A stretch of 64,000 nt of DNA from Bacteroidales bacterium. Its GTDB lineage: Bacteria > Bacteroidota > Bacteroidia > Bacteroidales > Marinilabiliaceae. Numbering within the stretch: the first letter of the stretch is position 1; each line of letters begins with the position of its first letter. Where the stretch lies: contig SUWW01000003.1 in assembly GCA_015061285.1 (NCBI GenBank), forward strand, positions 1 through 64,000, in the 5' to 3' direction. Under the pieces are notes generated by a model that made no database searches, was not told where the DNA came from, and was given only the letters and a program-made list of their open reading frames with translations. Below, piece by piece: positions 41,737 through 51,139 of this stretch. A program made the translations under genes and the position numbers.

Positions 41737-43152
41737 ATGAACGATATGCTTAACAATCTGTTTGAAAAATGGTCGGGTAAAGCTGCCGATACTATCGATG
41801 CTCTGCCTCAATCGGGCTCAAACAGAAAATATTTTCGACTTGCTTCTGCAACGCATTCTGCTATTGGTGTTTATAGTACCGATATGCGCGAGAATGAAGC
41901 GTTTTTTAGCTTCTCGAAATCGCTTCGCGATGGCGGCATAAAAGTGCCTAAACTCTATGCCACCGACACAAACTATAATATATACCTACAAGAAGATTTG
42001 GGCGACGAGACCCTTTTCTCGCTCATAAATAAAGAACGCGCTGCCAATGGTGGATCGTTTACTCCGCGCCTTGTAGATATATACAAAAAAATACTCGCCG
42101 ATTTGGTTGAGATTCAGTATGTTGGTCGTGAACGAATCGACTTTAGTAAGTGCTATCCGCGCGACGCATTCGACAGCCAAAGCATGACGTGGGATTTGAA
42201 CTATTTCAAGTATTATTTCTTGAAATTGGCGCATATTCCGTTCGATGAGCAATATCTCGAAAACGACTTCCGCACGCTCATCGATTTTCTGCTACAGACC
42301 GATTGTCAATATTTTCTTTATAGAGATTTTCAAAGTCGTAATATTATGATAGTCAATGATGTGCCATATTATATCGACTATCAAGGAGGTCGTCGTGGTG
42401 CATTGCAATACGATGTGGCTTCGCTACTCTACGATGCCAAAGCCGACATTCCTGCCGACGTGCGCAATGAGCTTCTGAATGAGTATGTTAGCCATCTCAA
42501 AACGGAAGAGCAACAAAGCTTCCTAAAGTATTATTATGCATACGTACTTATAAGAATAATGCAGGCTATGGGAGCTTACGGCTATCGCGGATTTTTTGAA
42601 CGTAAGACTCATTTCTTGCGTAGCATTCCATTTGCTATTAACAATCTGCGCGAAGTGCTGCAACAGCCTATTCCCATAGATATTCCAGAACTTCGAAAGG
42701 CGCTGATGGCAGTTTGCAACAATGAAGACTTGCAGAACATCAGCAAAAGTGGCCGATTGACAGTGCATGTGTCATCGTTCTCATATCGTCATGGCATACC
42801 AAACGACAATTCAGGCAATGGTGGTGGATTTGTGTTCGATTGCCGAGCACTGCCTAACCCTGGGCGCTACGAAGAATATAAGCAGCTAACTGGTCGCGAT
42901 GCCGAGGTGAAGGCCTTCTTCGCTAACGTGAAGCCTAAAATGGATACTTTTCTCGATGCTGCATATCGTCTTGTAGGTCAGAGTGTTGAGCGATATATGG
43001 AACGAGGATTCACAAATTTGTCGGTAAGTTTTGGTTGCACAGGCGGTCAGCATCGCTCTGTGTGGTGTGCCGATAGAATGGCCGAATGGCTGCTGAAAAC
43101 TTACGATGTCGATGTTGATCTTCGACATTGGGAACAAAAACAGTTGAACTGA
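41737..43152 (+). CDS. AmgK-like sugar kinase fused to RapZ C-terminal domain
   Basis: A 471-aa protein (ATG at 41737; a TTG at 41728 overlapping the maf stop is an alternative). Residues 1-320 resemble the aminoglycoside-phosphotransferase fold in the AmgK version: LYRDFQSRNIMI (catalytic Asp, Asn; Tyr where His is usual), YYIDYQGGRRGALQYDVASL with the metal-binding Asp. AmgK phosphorylates MurNAc/GlcNAc at the anomeric carbon. Residues about 345-465 match the RapZ C-terminal domain: LTVHVSSFSYRHGIP, GFVFDCRALPNPGRYEEYKQ, LSVSFGCTGGQHRSVW. In E. coli this domain binds glucosamine-6-phosphate. The next gene is a MurU-like uridylyltransferase sharing the stop/start ATGA. The expected pathway is anomeric MurNAc salvage to UDP-MurNAc. 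Confidence 0.87.
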   Translation: MNDMLNNLFEKWSGKAADTIDALPQSGSNRKYFRLASATHSAIGVYSTDMRENEAFFSFSKSLRDGGIKVPKLYATDTNYNIYLQEDLGDETLFSLINKERAANGGSFTPRLVDIYKKILADLVEIQYVGRERIDFSKCYPRDAFDSQSMTWDLNYFKYYFLKLAHIPFDEQYLENDFRTLIDFLLQTDCQYFLYRDFQSRNIMIVNDVPYYIDYQGGRRGALQYDVASLLYDAKADIPADVRNELLNEYVSHLKTEEQQSFLKYYYAYVLIRIMQAMGAYGYRGFFERKTHFLRSIPFAINNLREVLQQPIPIDIPELRKALMAVCNNEDLQNISKSGRLTVHVSSFSYRHGIPNDNSGNGGGFVFDCRALPNPGRYEEYKQLTGRDAEVKAFFANVKPKMDTFLDAAYRLVGQSVERYMERGFTNLSVSFGCTGGQHRSVWCADRMAEWLLKTYDVDVDLRHWEQKQLN

Positions 43153-43886
43153 TGAACGCAATGATATTCGCCGCTGGGCTTGGCACACGCCTCGCACCAC
43201 TCACCAACACGCGCCCCAAAGCGCTTGTAGAAATCGATGATAAACCGTTGCTACGCTACGCCATAGAGAATTTTGTCGCGGGCGGTGCTACACGCATTGT
43301 TATTAATGTGCACCATTTTGCAGAGCAAATCAAAGAGTACATTGCTGACAATAAGTATATTTGGCCGAGAGTAGAATTCGTCATCTCCGACGAGAGTGAA
43401 CTTCTGCTCGACACGGGCGGCGGGCTTGCCAACGCACTCCAGTATTTCGCTAATGATGGGCCGATTGCGATTGGCAATGCCGATGTGCTTAGCAATGCTC
43501 CCATTGGCAAACTCTATGCCGAGCATGTGAAATCTGGCCGCGACGCAACGCTCGTCACTCGCAAGCGAAATTCTACGCGCCAACTGCTTTTCGATGAACA
43601 CAACCGCCTATGTGGCTGGACGAACAAAACGACAGGTGAGGTCAAAATGCCGCGCAAAGCCGACAATCTTCACGAATCGGCATTCTGTGGTTTTCATGTT
43701 ATAAATCAGAGCGTTGTGCGAGATATGCTTCCCATCAGACCATTTCCAATAATCGATGCATACTTATGTAGAGCTGCAAAATTCGACATCGGAGAGATTG
43801 ACCTCGGCGCTGAATATTATTGGTATGATGTGGGTACGGTAGAAAAACTGCAAATCGCAACCGAGTTTTTGAATAGCAACAGATGA
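43152..43886 (+). CDS. MurU-like sugar-1-phosphate nucleotidyltransferase
   Basis: A 244-aa protein. Start at 43152 (MNAMIFAAGLGTRLAPLTNT), overlapping the previous stop by one base; the long upstream frame is rejected. The nucleotide-binding motif GLGTRLAPLTNTRPKALVEI (9-28), the acid in AIGNADVLSNAPIG and FCGFHVIN support the NTP_transferase fold. The length fits MurNAc-1-phosphate uridylyltransferase MurU (about 220-240 aa). It would use the MurNAc-1-P made by the AmgK-like neighbour. Alternative: another NDP-sugar pyrophosphorylase. Confidence 0.86.
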   Translation: MNAMIFAAGLGTRLAPLTNTRPKALVEIDDKPLLRYAIENFVAGGATRIVINVHHFAEQIKEYIADNKYIWPRVEFVISDESELLLDTGGGLANALQYFANDGPIAIGNADVLSNAPIGKLYAEHVKSGRDATLVTRKRNSTRQLLFDEHNRLCGWTNKTTGEVKMPRKADNLHESAFCGFHVINQSVVRDMLPIRPFPIIDAYLCRAAKFDIGEIDLGAEYYWYDVGTVEKLQIATEFLNSNR

Positions 43887-45532
43887 AACAACTGCCTTTT
43901 ATCCTATTGCTGCTAAGCACTTTATGCAGTGCACAAAAGTACGTTTCCCCAATGTCGATACGCTCCATTCTTAGCGCATCGTTCGGCGAATTGAGAGCCA
44001 ACCATTTCCATTCAGGCATCGATATACGTACAGACGGCGTTTGCGGAGTGAAAGTATTCTCAGTGTCAGATGGTTATGTGTCGCGAATAAAGATTTCGCC
44101 ATTTGGCTATGGCAAGGCTATCTACATCGACCATCCCGATGGCCGCACCACTGTTTATGCGCATTTGAATGAATTTGTGCCGCAAATTGATTCCATTGCT
44201 CGTTGCGAACAATATCGAAAGAAGTCGTTCAGCGTCGATTTCAATCTGAAGGCTGGCGAGGTGAAAGTGAAGCGTGGACAACTGATTGCTTATTCTGGGA
44301 ATACGGGCAGTTCTGGTGGTCCGCATTTGCATTTTGAGGTGCGCGACACCAAAAGCGAGGAGCCGCTTAATCCGTTGGCTTTTATTCCTGAAATAACCGA
44401 TAGAACTGCGCCAACTATCTATGGTATAAAATGTTACGCGCTGAATAGAGATGCGTACGTCGACAATAAACTATCTGAAAAATATTATTCCTCTGCGGAG
44501 CTTGCACAGCGAGCAATTGTGGCATACGGCAATATTGGCATAGGCGTTCATGCAACGGACTTTTTCGACGAAGGCGGTCGACCTTGCGGAGTGGTGGACG
44601 TGAAGCTTTTCGATAACGATGAACTGAAATTTCATTCGCATATCGATAAACTCAACTTCGATTATACGCGCTACATAAATAGTTTTATAGATTATGCAGA
44701 ACGCTATAACACAAAACGTTACGTTCAGAAGAGCTTTGTAGAGCCTAACAACCGATTGAGCATTTATAGAAAACAAAGTAACATCTTCATTGGCGACGGC
44801 GAGCGACACACGTTGCGCTACGAATTGACAGACTTTGCTGGCAATAAAAAGTCGTTGACATTCAGTGTAATAGGTAAAAAACTCGATGCTTTGAATCGTG
44901 CTAAGCCCAAAGGCGATTTGGTGGAATGGCAAAAGAGTTGGGCTAAAGATACGCTCGGCTTAAGTGTAGTTATTCCGCGCGAGGCTATGTATAAAGACGA
45001 TTATATTTACATAAGTAGTTGTAAATCAAATATTTTCAATCAGAATGTATATACCATCGGATCGCCAGATATGCCGTTGCAAAAAAAGATGACGGTGTCC
45101 ATTCCCATACCTAAGCAAATGGCTGGTTTAGAGCATCTTTTTGTTGGTATCGTTGATAAAAAGAACAAAATGAGCTACGTCGGAGGTCAGCGCGAGGGTA
45201 ATATGCTGACTGTCAAGACTTACGATATGGGTACATTTGCCGTTGGTGTGGATTCGATAGCGCCGCGCGTAGTAAGTAAAAACACTCGTAATACGCTAAA
45301 TAGCAACCACTTCTTGATGGTAGGTTTGACAGACGACATGAGTGGTATAGATACTTACAATTGCTATATCGATGGACGTTGGGTGCTCTTCGCTTACGAC
45401 TACAAGACAGCAATGCTGAAAGCTAAAATATCTACGCTGGATATAGCGAAAGGCAATCATACGCTAACTGCCATTGTTACAGATGCTTGTGGCAATGAAG
45501 CGAAACTCAATTGGAATTTTACTCTGCAATAA
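43883..45532 (+). CDS. M23-family peptidoglycan metallopeptidase
   Basis: A 549-aa protein with a signal peptide (MKQLPFILLLLSTLCSAQ). The LytM/M23 domain (about 30-170) has the zinc ligands in NHFHSGIDIRTDG (His, Asp) and in SSGGPHLHFEVRD (HLH). The remaining ~380 residues form Ig-like and beta-rich domains (GIGVHATDFFDEGGRPCGVV, YELTDFAGNKKSLTFSVIGK). It cleaves peptide cross-bridges or acts as an amidase activator. ATGA overlap with the MurU-like gene places it in the cell-wall sugar operon. Confidence 0.93.
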   Translation: MKQLPFILLLLSTLCSAQKYVSPMSIRSILSASFGELRANHFHSGIDIRTDGVCGVKVFSVSDGYVSRIKISPFGYGKAIYIDHPDGRTTVYAHLNEFVPQIDSIARCEQYRKKSFSVDFNLKAGEVKVKRGQLIAYSGNTGSSGGPHLHFEVRDTKSEEPLNPLAFIPEITDRTAPTIYGIKCYALNRDAYVDNKLSEKYYSSAELAQRAIVAYGNIGIGVHATDFFDEGGRPCGVVDVKLFDNDELKFHSHIDKLNFDYTRYINSFIDYAERYNTKRYVQKSFVEPNNRLSIYRKQSNIFIGDGERHTLRYELTDFAGNKKSLTFSVIGKKLDALNRAKPKGDLVEWQKSWAKDTLGLSVVIPREAMYKDDYIYISSCKSNIFNQNVYTIGSPDMPLQKKMTVSIPIPKQMAGLEHLFVGIVDKKNKMSYVGGQREGNMLTVKTYDMGTFAVGVDSIAPRVVSKNTRNTLNSNHFLMVGLTDDMSGIDTYNCYIDGRWVLFAYDYKTAMLKAKISTLDIAKGNHTLTAIVTDACGNEAKLNWNFTLQ

Positions 45533-45548
45533 ATAAATAGATACAAAA

Positions 45549-47645
45549 ATGAAGCGCTCTATAATTATGCTTATGCTCGCAGCTGTCGCTCAAATAGCTG
45601 TTGCACAGATAAATACAAGTCGCATGATGTCTATTGGCCGAAATGCGCTCTATTTTGAAGATTACGTGCTTTCCATTCAATATTTCAATCGTGTAATCAA
45701 CGTAAAACCCTATTTAGCAGATCCTTACTATTATAGAGCTGTAGCTAAATTCTATTTAGACGACCTTAATGGAGCCGCCACCGATTGCGATGTGGCACTC
45801 AACATAAACCCATTTCTCATTTCTGCTTATAACCTTCGTGGTATTATAAAGTTGAGGCAAGGCGAATCTCGTGAAGCTTTGAACGATTTTGAAGCTGGTC
45901 TGAAAGTAGAGCCCGATAATCTCAACTTGTTGATGAATAGTGGTATAGCTAACATAAACCTCAAAGAATACGACAAATCGGTGGCCGATTTCGATAAGCT
46001 GCTTAGCTACGATAAGCGCAATATAGGCGGCATATTGTATCGTGGTATTGCCTATGTAGAGCGCGGCGACACGGCTAAAGCCATCAGCGAGTTTGAGCGT
46101 GCAACGCAGTTAAATCGTTATTCGCCCGATGCATATACATATTTGGGTATGATGCACTATCAAACTAAGCAGTTTGAAAAGGCTCTCGAAGACTATAACC
46201 ACTTGGCCGAACTGCGTCCTAAAGATGCATACGTATACATAAATAGAGCTATAACTAAGTATTACTTAGACGATTATCGTGGTTGCATGAGCGACATCGA
46301 TTTTGCTATTAGTCTCGACCCTAACAACGTGATGGCATACGCAAACCGAGCTATGCTTAGGGCTGAATTTGGCGATACGAATAATGCCGTGGAAGACTAT
46401 ACCAAAGTGTTGAGTATCAATCCTTCTGATGATATTTCGCTTTTCAATCGTGCCATTCTGTACATACAAATTGGTCAACTCAACAATGCGCTGAGCGACC
46501 TCAACATAATTATAGCTAAGCACCCTGAGTTTGGCCCTGCATACTATCAGCGAGCTATAGTGAAGCGTCAGCAAGGCGATATGAAAGGCTCGGAGCTCGA
46601 CTACATGACGGCCTATACTTTTGAACAAGAACGCATAAAACGTGGCCTCGAAAATGGCGAAAAAGCCGAGAGCGAAACGGCTCAAGCCGAGCAAGATAAG
46701 AAGGACGGCGACAAGAAGAAGAGCAAAAAATCGTCGCGTAGCAAGAACGATAACGACATAAAGAAATATGACCAAATGGTGGTTGTGTCGGACTTCGGCG
46801 ACAACGACGACAAGTTGCAGCAAGACAACAAAGAGACAATCCGTGGTCGTGTGCAAGATCGCGACATAGCTATAGATATGGAGCCTGTGTTTGAACTCAG
46901 TTTCTTCACCAACGACACCATTCTACCAAAGGCTCGATATTACGCTCGCTCGGTGGAGGAGTTCAACAACAAGAAGATTTCGGAGCGTCCGCTTGTGATT
47001 ACAAATCGTGAATATGTATCGAGCGGCAACAATGCTGCACTCAGCTATTTCAACAAGATACGCGATATTTCGGCGCAAATCGACCGCAATCCAGAGAATA
47101 TCGACCTGTATATGGAGCGCGGCACGATGTATAACCTCGTGCTTAACTACAACAACGCTATTAACGACTTCAACGTATGCATTTTGAAGAATCCTAAAGA
47201 TGTGAACGCATACTTCAACCGCGCTTCTACACGATACAAGATGGTGGAAATGCTACGTTCGCTCGAATCGGAATCGACTGCATCGACAAGCCAACTTGGT
47301 CAACAGCAGATGAAAAACGAGATTACTATTCTCGACTACGATTTGATAATGAACGACTTGAAACGCGTAACTGAACTTTCGCCAAGCTTCGAGTTCGCAT
47401 ATTATAATATCAGCCTCATTCAGTGTATTCGTAAGCAATACAACGAAGCGCTGGAGAGCCTCACGCAAGCCATCTATCTCAACAACGAATTTGCTGAGGC
47501 ATATTTCAACCGAGGTATAATAAAAATCTATTTGGGCGATGAAGATAGCGGCGCAGCTGACCTTAGTCGCGCTGGCGAACTTGGCATTTATAAAGCTTAC
47601 AACGTAATAAAACGCTACACCGAGCAAAGAAAAAACAATGAGTGA
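45549..47645 (+). CDS. Exported tetratricopeptide-repeat protein
   Basis: A 698-aa protein. Signal peptide MKRSIIMLMLAAVAQIAVAQ. About nine TPR units in residues 25-360 (ALYFEDYVLSIQYFNRVINV, DALNINPFLISAYNLRGIIK style). A charged linker (370-430, many Lys/Asp/Glu/Ser) is followed by a second TPR block (about 485-690: NIDLYMERGTMYNLVLNYNN, AYFNRGIIKIYLGDEDSGAA). Likely a periplasmic scaffold that holds partners. Its stop overlaps the helicase start by 8 bp, an odd pairing of a periplasmic protein with a cytoplasmic one. Function unknown. Confidence 0.85.
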   Translation: MKRSIIMLMLAAVAQIAVAQINTSRMMSIGRNALYFEDYVLSIQYFNRVINVKPYLADPYYYRAVAKFYLDDLNGAATDCDVALNINPFLISAYNLRGIIKLRQGESREALNDFEAGLKVEPDNLNLLMNSGIANINLKEYDKSVADFDKLLSYDKRNIGGILYRGIAYVERGDTAKAISEFERATQLNRYSPDAYTYLGMMHYQTKQFEKALEDYNHLAELRPKDAYVYINRAITKYYLDDYRGCMSDIDFAISLDPNNVMAYANRAMLRAEFGDTNNAVEDYTKVLSINPSDDISLFNRAILYIQIGQLNNALSDLNIIIAKHPEFGPAYYQRAIVKRQQGDMKGSELDYMTAYTFEQERIKRGLENGEKAESETAQAEQDKKDGDKKKSKKSSRSKNDNDIKKYDQMVVVSDFGDNDDKLQQDNKETIRGRVQDRDIAIDMEPVFELSFFTNDTILPKARYYARSVEEFNNKKISERPLVITNREYVSSGNNAALSYFNKIRDISAQIDRNPENIDLYMERGTMYNLVLNYNNAINDFNVCILKNPKDVNAYFNRASTRYKMVEMLRSLESESTASTSQLGQQQMKNEITILDYDLIMNDLKRVTELSPSFEFAYYNISLIQCIRKQYNEALESLTQAIYLNNEFAEAYFNRGIIKIYLGDEDSGAADLSRAGELGIYKAYNVIKRYTEQRKNNE

Positions 47646-49665
47646 TAAGCCGCAAGAAATAGAATTGAATAATGCTGAGTTTCAGAATGTTATGAAACTC
47701 ATCAACCAGACCAATTCTTCTGTGTATATGACAGGACGAGCTGGCACTGGCAAGTCTACTTTTTTGCGCTATATAGTTAAAAATACCAAGAAAAAAACCG
47801 TTGTGCTGGCGCCTACAGGCATTGCAGCAGTGAATGCTGGCGGTGTGACAATTCATTCGTTTTTCAAAGTGCCCATGCACCCTTTCGCGCTCGACGATAT
47901 AAACTTCACCGACGAACGCCGCTTGCGCGACAGAATGAAGTTCAACAAAGAGAAGATAAAGCTCATTCAAGAGCTCGAACTCATTGTTATTGACGAGGTT
48001 TCGATGGTTCGTGCCGACTTGCTCGACTTCGTAGATTTGATTTTGCGGACTTACTCTGGACATCGTCATACGCCATTTGGCGGCAAACAACTATTGCTTG
48101 TAGGCGATGCGTTCCAGCTTGAACCTGTCACCCGCCGCGAAGATTGGGACATATTACGTCGATTCTATACGTCGCCATATTTCTTCGGGGCTGTGGTGTT
48201 CAAAAAGATAAAACTCGTACAGATTGAGCTACGCAAAGTCTACCGCCAACGCGAACACCAATTCTTAGCGCTGCTCGACCGTGTTCGTATAGGTATGGCC
48301 GATAGCAACGACTTGCAACTCATCAACAGCCGTGTAGATAGCAATTTCATGCCATCTAAGGACGATTTCTACATCACTCTATGTTCTCGCCGTGCTGCGG
48401 CCGATGTCATAAATAGTCAACATCTCGACGACATAGACGACACGCCCGTAATTTTTGAAGGCATTTGCAATGGCGATTTCCCAGATTCGCTTCTGCCTAC
48501 CGAGAAAAATCTGACGCTGAAGCGTGGCGCTCAAGTAGTATTTATAAAGAACGACCAAGAGCATCGTTGGTTCAATGGTACTATTGCGCATGTGGTTGAT
48601 ATTGAAGAAGATGGAATATGGATTGAAACCGAAAATTTAGATAAATATTTCGTCACCAAAGAGATTTGGAACAACATACGCTATCGCTATAACGAAGAGA
48701 AACACCAAGTGACTGAGGAGGTTTTGGGGAGTTTCACTCAGTTGCCAATAAAACTCGCGTGGGCCATAACTATTCACAAGAGCCAAGGTCTCACATTCGA
48801 TCGTGCCATTATCGACATCAGTGGTGGTGCCTTTGCCTACGGACAAGTCTATGTGGCTCTGAGCCGTTGCCGCACGCTCGAAGGCATTGTGCTACGTACG
48901 CCCATAACAGCCAACGACATAAAGAGCAATAAATCTGTTATAGAATATTCATATCATGCTAATGATGAGGCGCTTATCGATAAACAATTGAACGATGCTA
49001 AGGCATCTAATCTCTATCAAGCTGCGCTGATAGCCTTCAAGCAGGAGGATTTTCGAAGTGCCGTTAGTTATGCTGCTGAAGCTTTCGCCCTCCGCCCCGA
49101 CGATTTGACACGTCCTGCAGTGCAACGCTTCATAAGTAGTAAATTCAATATTATCAACGAATTACATGCTGAGATAGAACGCTTGAAGGAACGCGAAAAG
49201 AGCAACGTGAAGCAAAACAAAGAGTTTGCGCAGGAGTATTACTTATTGGCTGTAGAATGTTTGCATCACTATAAGGATCATCGCGCTGCCATAGGCAACC
49301 TCAATAAGGCCATACGTATGTATCCAAAGCACTCCGACGCGCTTATTATGCGTGCCGAGATACGCGTGGAAGATGGCGAATATGAAGATGCTATAGCCGA
49401 TGCCGAAAAGGCCAACAAGCTAAAACGTTCAGCACGTGCATTGCAACTCTGCGGTCAAGCTCACATCAAGATGCGCAACTTTGGCAATGCCTACAACACA
49501 CTACTCGAAGCCCTCGATGCCGATGATGCCGACGCTCAAACATATCGAATGCTTGCCAATGTCTGCAAGAGAATTGGCGAAGACGACGAAGCTAAACGCT
49601 ACGAAGCCATTGCTCGTCGCTTGGAAAGCTTCGACGTCGACGATGATGATGAGGACGATTTTTGA
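47638..49665 (+). CDS. Pif1-like helicase with C-terminal TPR
   Basis: A 675-aa protein. Superfamily 1B helicase motifs: Walker A TGRAGTGKSTFLRY (about 32-45), TVVLAPTGIAAVNAGGVTIH, Walker B LIVIDEVSMVRADLL, LLVGDAFQLEPVTRR (motif III), and motifs V/VI in AWAITIHKSQGLTFDRAIID and GQVYVALSRCRTLEG. From about 440 on, the protein becomes TPR-like helices (AIGNLNKAIRMYPKHSDALI, DAIADAEKANKLKRSARALQ), ending in a poly-acidic DVDDDDEDDF. Pif1 helicases unwind G-quadruplexes and stalled forks; the TPR tail probably recruits partners. It is translationally coupled to the TPR gene upstream. Confidence 0.9.
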   Translation: MSDKPQEIELNNAEFQNVMKLINQTNSSVYMTGRAGTGKSTFLRYIVKNTKKKTVVLAPTGIAAVNAGGVTIHSFFKVPMHPFALDDINFTDERRLRDRMKFNKEKIKLIQELELIVIDEVSMVRADLLDFVDLILRTYSGHRHTPFGGKQLLLVGDAFQLEPVTRREDWDILRRFYTSPYFFGAVVFKKIKLVQIELRKVYRQREHQFLALLDRVRIGMADSNDLQLINSRVDSNFMPSKDDFYITLCSRRAAADVINSQHLDDIDDTPVIFEGICNGDFPDSLLPTEKNLTLKRGAQVVFIKNDQEHRWFNGTIAHVVDIEEDGIWIETENLDKYFVTKEIWNNIRYRYNEEKHQVTEEVLGSFTQLPIKLAWAITIHKSQGLTFDRAIIDISGGAFAYGQVYVALSRCRTLEGIVLRTPITANDIKSNKSVIEYSYHANDEALIDKQLNDAKASNLYQAALIAFKQEDFRSAVSYAAEAFALRPDDLTRPAVQRFISSKFNIINELHAEIERLKEREKSNVKQNKEFAQEYYLLAVECLHHYKDHRAAIGNLNKAIRMYPKHSDALIMRAEIRVEDGEYEDAIADAEKANKLKRSARALQLCGQAHIKMRNFGNAYNTLLEALDADDADAQTYRMLANVCKRIGEDDEAKRYEAIARRLESFDVDDDDEDDF

Positions 49666-49671
49666 TTGCTG

Positions 49672-51126
49672 CTATTTCACCACTCGTATCAATTCTGTGA
49701 GGAATGTCCAAAAACGTTCCACTGAAGCTATATCGACATTCTCGTCTGGTGAATGTGGATGACGAATGGTAGGGCCAAACGAAATCATATCCCATTTAGG
49801 ATAAACACCGCCCATGATGCCGCACTCCAAACCAGCGTGAATGGCGCGAATTACAGGCTCTTTATCAAACAAGCGTTGGTATACCAAAGAAGCTGTCTTT
49901 AGCACTTCAGAATCGGCATTTGGTCGCCAACCTGGGTATGCGCCGCTGAATTCAACTTCTGCACCTGCCAAACGGAATATGCTCTCTACGCTCGAGGCAA
50001 TGTCGTCTTTGGCCGATTCGACGTGGCTTCTTAATAGGAAACTTACGTCGATAGTGTTATCATCGTTAGTATTAATTATAGCCAAGTTGAGCGAGGTCTC
50101 TACGAGATCATTCACCGAAGTGCTCATACGTATAACACCATTTATGCAGCCTTGCACGGCATTAATCACGTCATCGGCAGTCATTTCATCGATAACAGTA
50201 GCAGGACGTTCAACTTCGCGGCATGTCAGGCTAAGATCAGGTTCAGCATCGGCATATTCGGTGCGAAGCATCTCTTCAAATTCCTCTATAGCTTCAAGAA
50301 AATCTTCGCGATCTTCACTATCTATGGTAAGCACGGCGCTTGCTTCGCGAGGAATGGCGTTTCGCATGTTTCCGCCATTAATCTTGGCAAGCATAGCCTC
50401 GTAGTTTGCTGCAGCAAATTTCAAGAAGCGAACAAGCAGTTTGTTTGCATTGGCGCGCCCCATATTTATATCTATGCCCGAATGTCCTCCGCGCAATCCA
50501 CCAATCACAACTTCGAGGGCTATGTCTTCTTCGGCTGTTTCGACTGGTGTATAGTGGAATTTTGCATTTACATCAAGACCACCTGCGCATCCTATACATA
50601 TTTCGCCCTCCTCTTCGGAGTCCAAATTGAGCAATATCTGACCATCGAGCATGTTGGGCTCAAGTTTGTTGGCTCCAGTCATGCCAGTCTCTTCATCGAT
50701 AGTGAGAAGAGCCTCAAGAGGACCATGAACGAGCGATTTGTCTGTCATCACGGCCAAAGCTGCAGCTACGCCAATGCCATCGTCGGCACCTAATGTAGTT
50801 CCATCGGCGCGAACTATACCATTTTCAACTATAGTGGTTATTGGATCGGTGATGAAGTCGTGCTTTTTGTCTTTGTTCTTTTGTGGCACCATATCGAGGT
50901 GACCTTGAAGAATTATACCGCGGCGGTCTTCCATACCTTCCGAAGCAGGTTTGCGAATAATTACATTACCAGCCTTATCGCGAAACGCCTCAAGTTCGTG
51001 TTTCTTGGCAAAATCTACTATGTAGTTGGCCACTGCATCTTCGTGTTTCGAAGGACGTGGTATTTGTGTAAGGCTATCAAAAATACCCCATAATTCACGA
51101 GGCATAAGTTCTGTTACTTTTTTCAT
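49672..51126 (-). CDS. pepD: Aminoacyl-histidine dipeptidase (M20, PepD)
   Basis: A 484-aa protein. Metal-binding motifs: ILQGHLDMVPQKNKDK (His), LGADDGIGVAAALAVM (bridging Asp), TIDEETGMTGANKLE (catalytic Glu), NLDSEEEGEICIGCAGG. The dimerisation insert is in the middle (about 200-370), then GLECGIMGG with a late His. It cleaves Xaa-His dipeptides (carnosine type) in the cytosol with zinc. It ends 7 nt from the convergent helicase gene, so the two transcripts must terminate in each other's ends. Confidence 0.95.
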   Translation of the reverse strand: MKKVTELMPRELWGIFDSLTQIPRPSKHEDAVANYIVDFAKKHELEAFRDKAGNVIIRKPASEGMEDRRGIILQGHLDMVPQKNKDKKHDFITDPITTIVENGIVRADGTTLGADDGIGVAAALAVMTDKSLVHGPLEALLTIDEETGMTGANKLEPNMLDGQILLNLDSEEEGEICIGCAGGLDVNAKFHYTPVETAEEDIALEVVIGGLRGGHSGIDINMGRANANKLLVRFLKFAAANYEAMLAKINGGNMRNAIPREASAVLTIDSEDREDFLEAIEEFEEMLRTEYADAEPDLSLTCREVERPATVIDEMTADDVINAVQGCINGVIRMSTSVNDLVETSLNLAIINTNDDNTIDVSFLLRSHVESAKDDIASSVESIFRLAGAEVEFSGAYPGWRPNADSEVLKTASLVYQRLFDKEPVIRAIHAGLECGIMGGVYPKWDMISFGPTIRHPHSPDENVDIASVERFWTFLTELIRVVK

Positions 51127-51139
51127 AATGAGCTGATAT

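Noticed and set aside
43128-43151. Extended N-terminus of the MurU-like protein
   Set aside because: The nucleotide-binding strand starts at MNAMIFAAG, and the ATGA overlap at 43150-43153 is the usual coupling signal.
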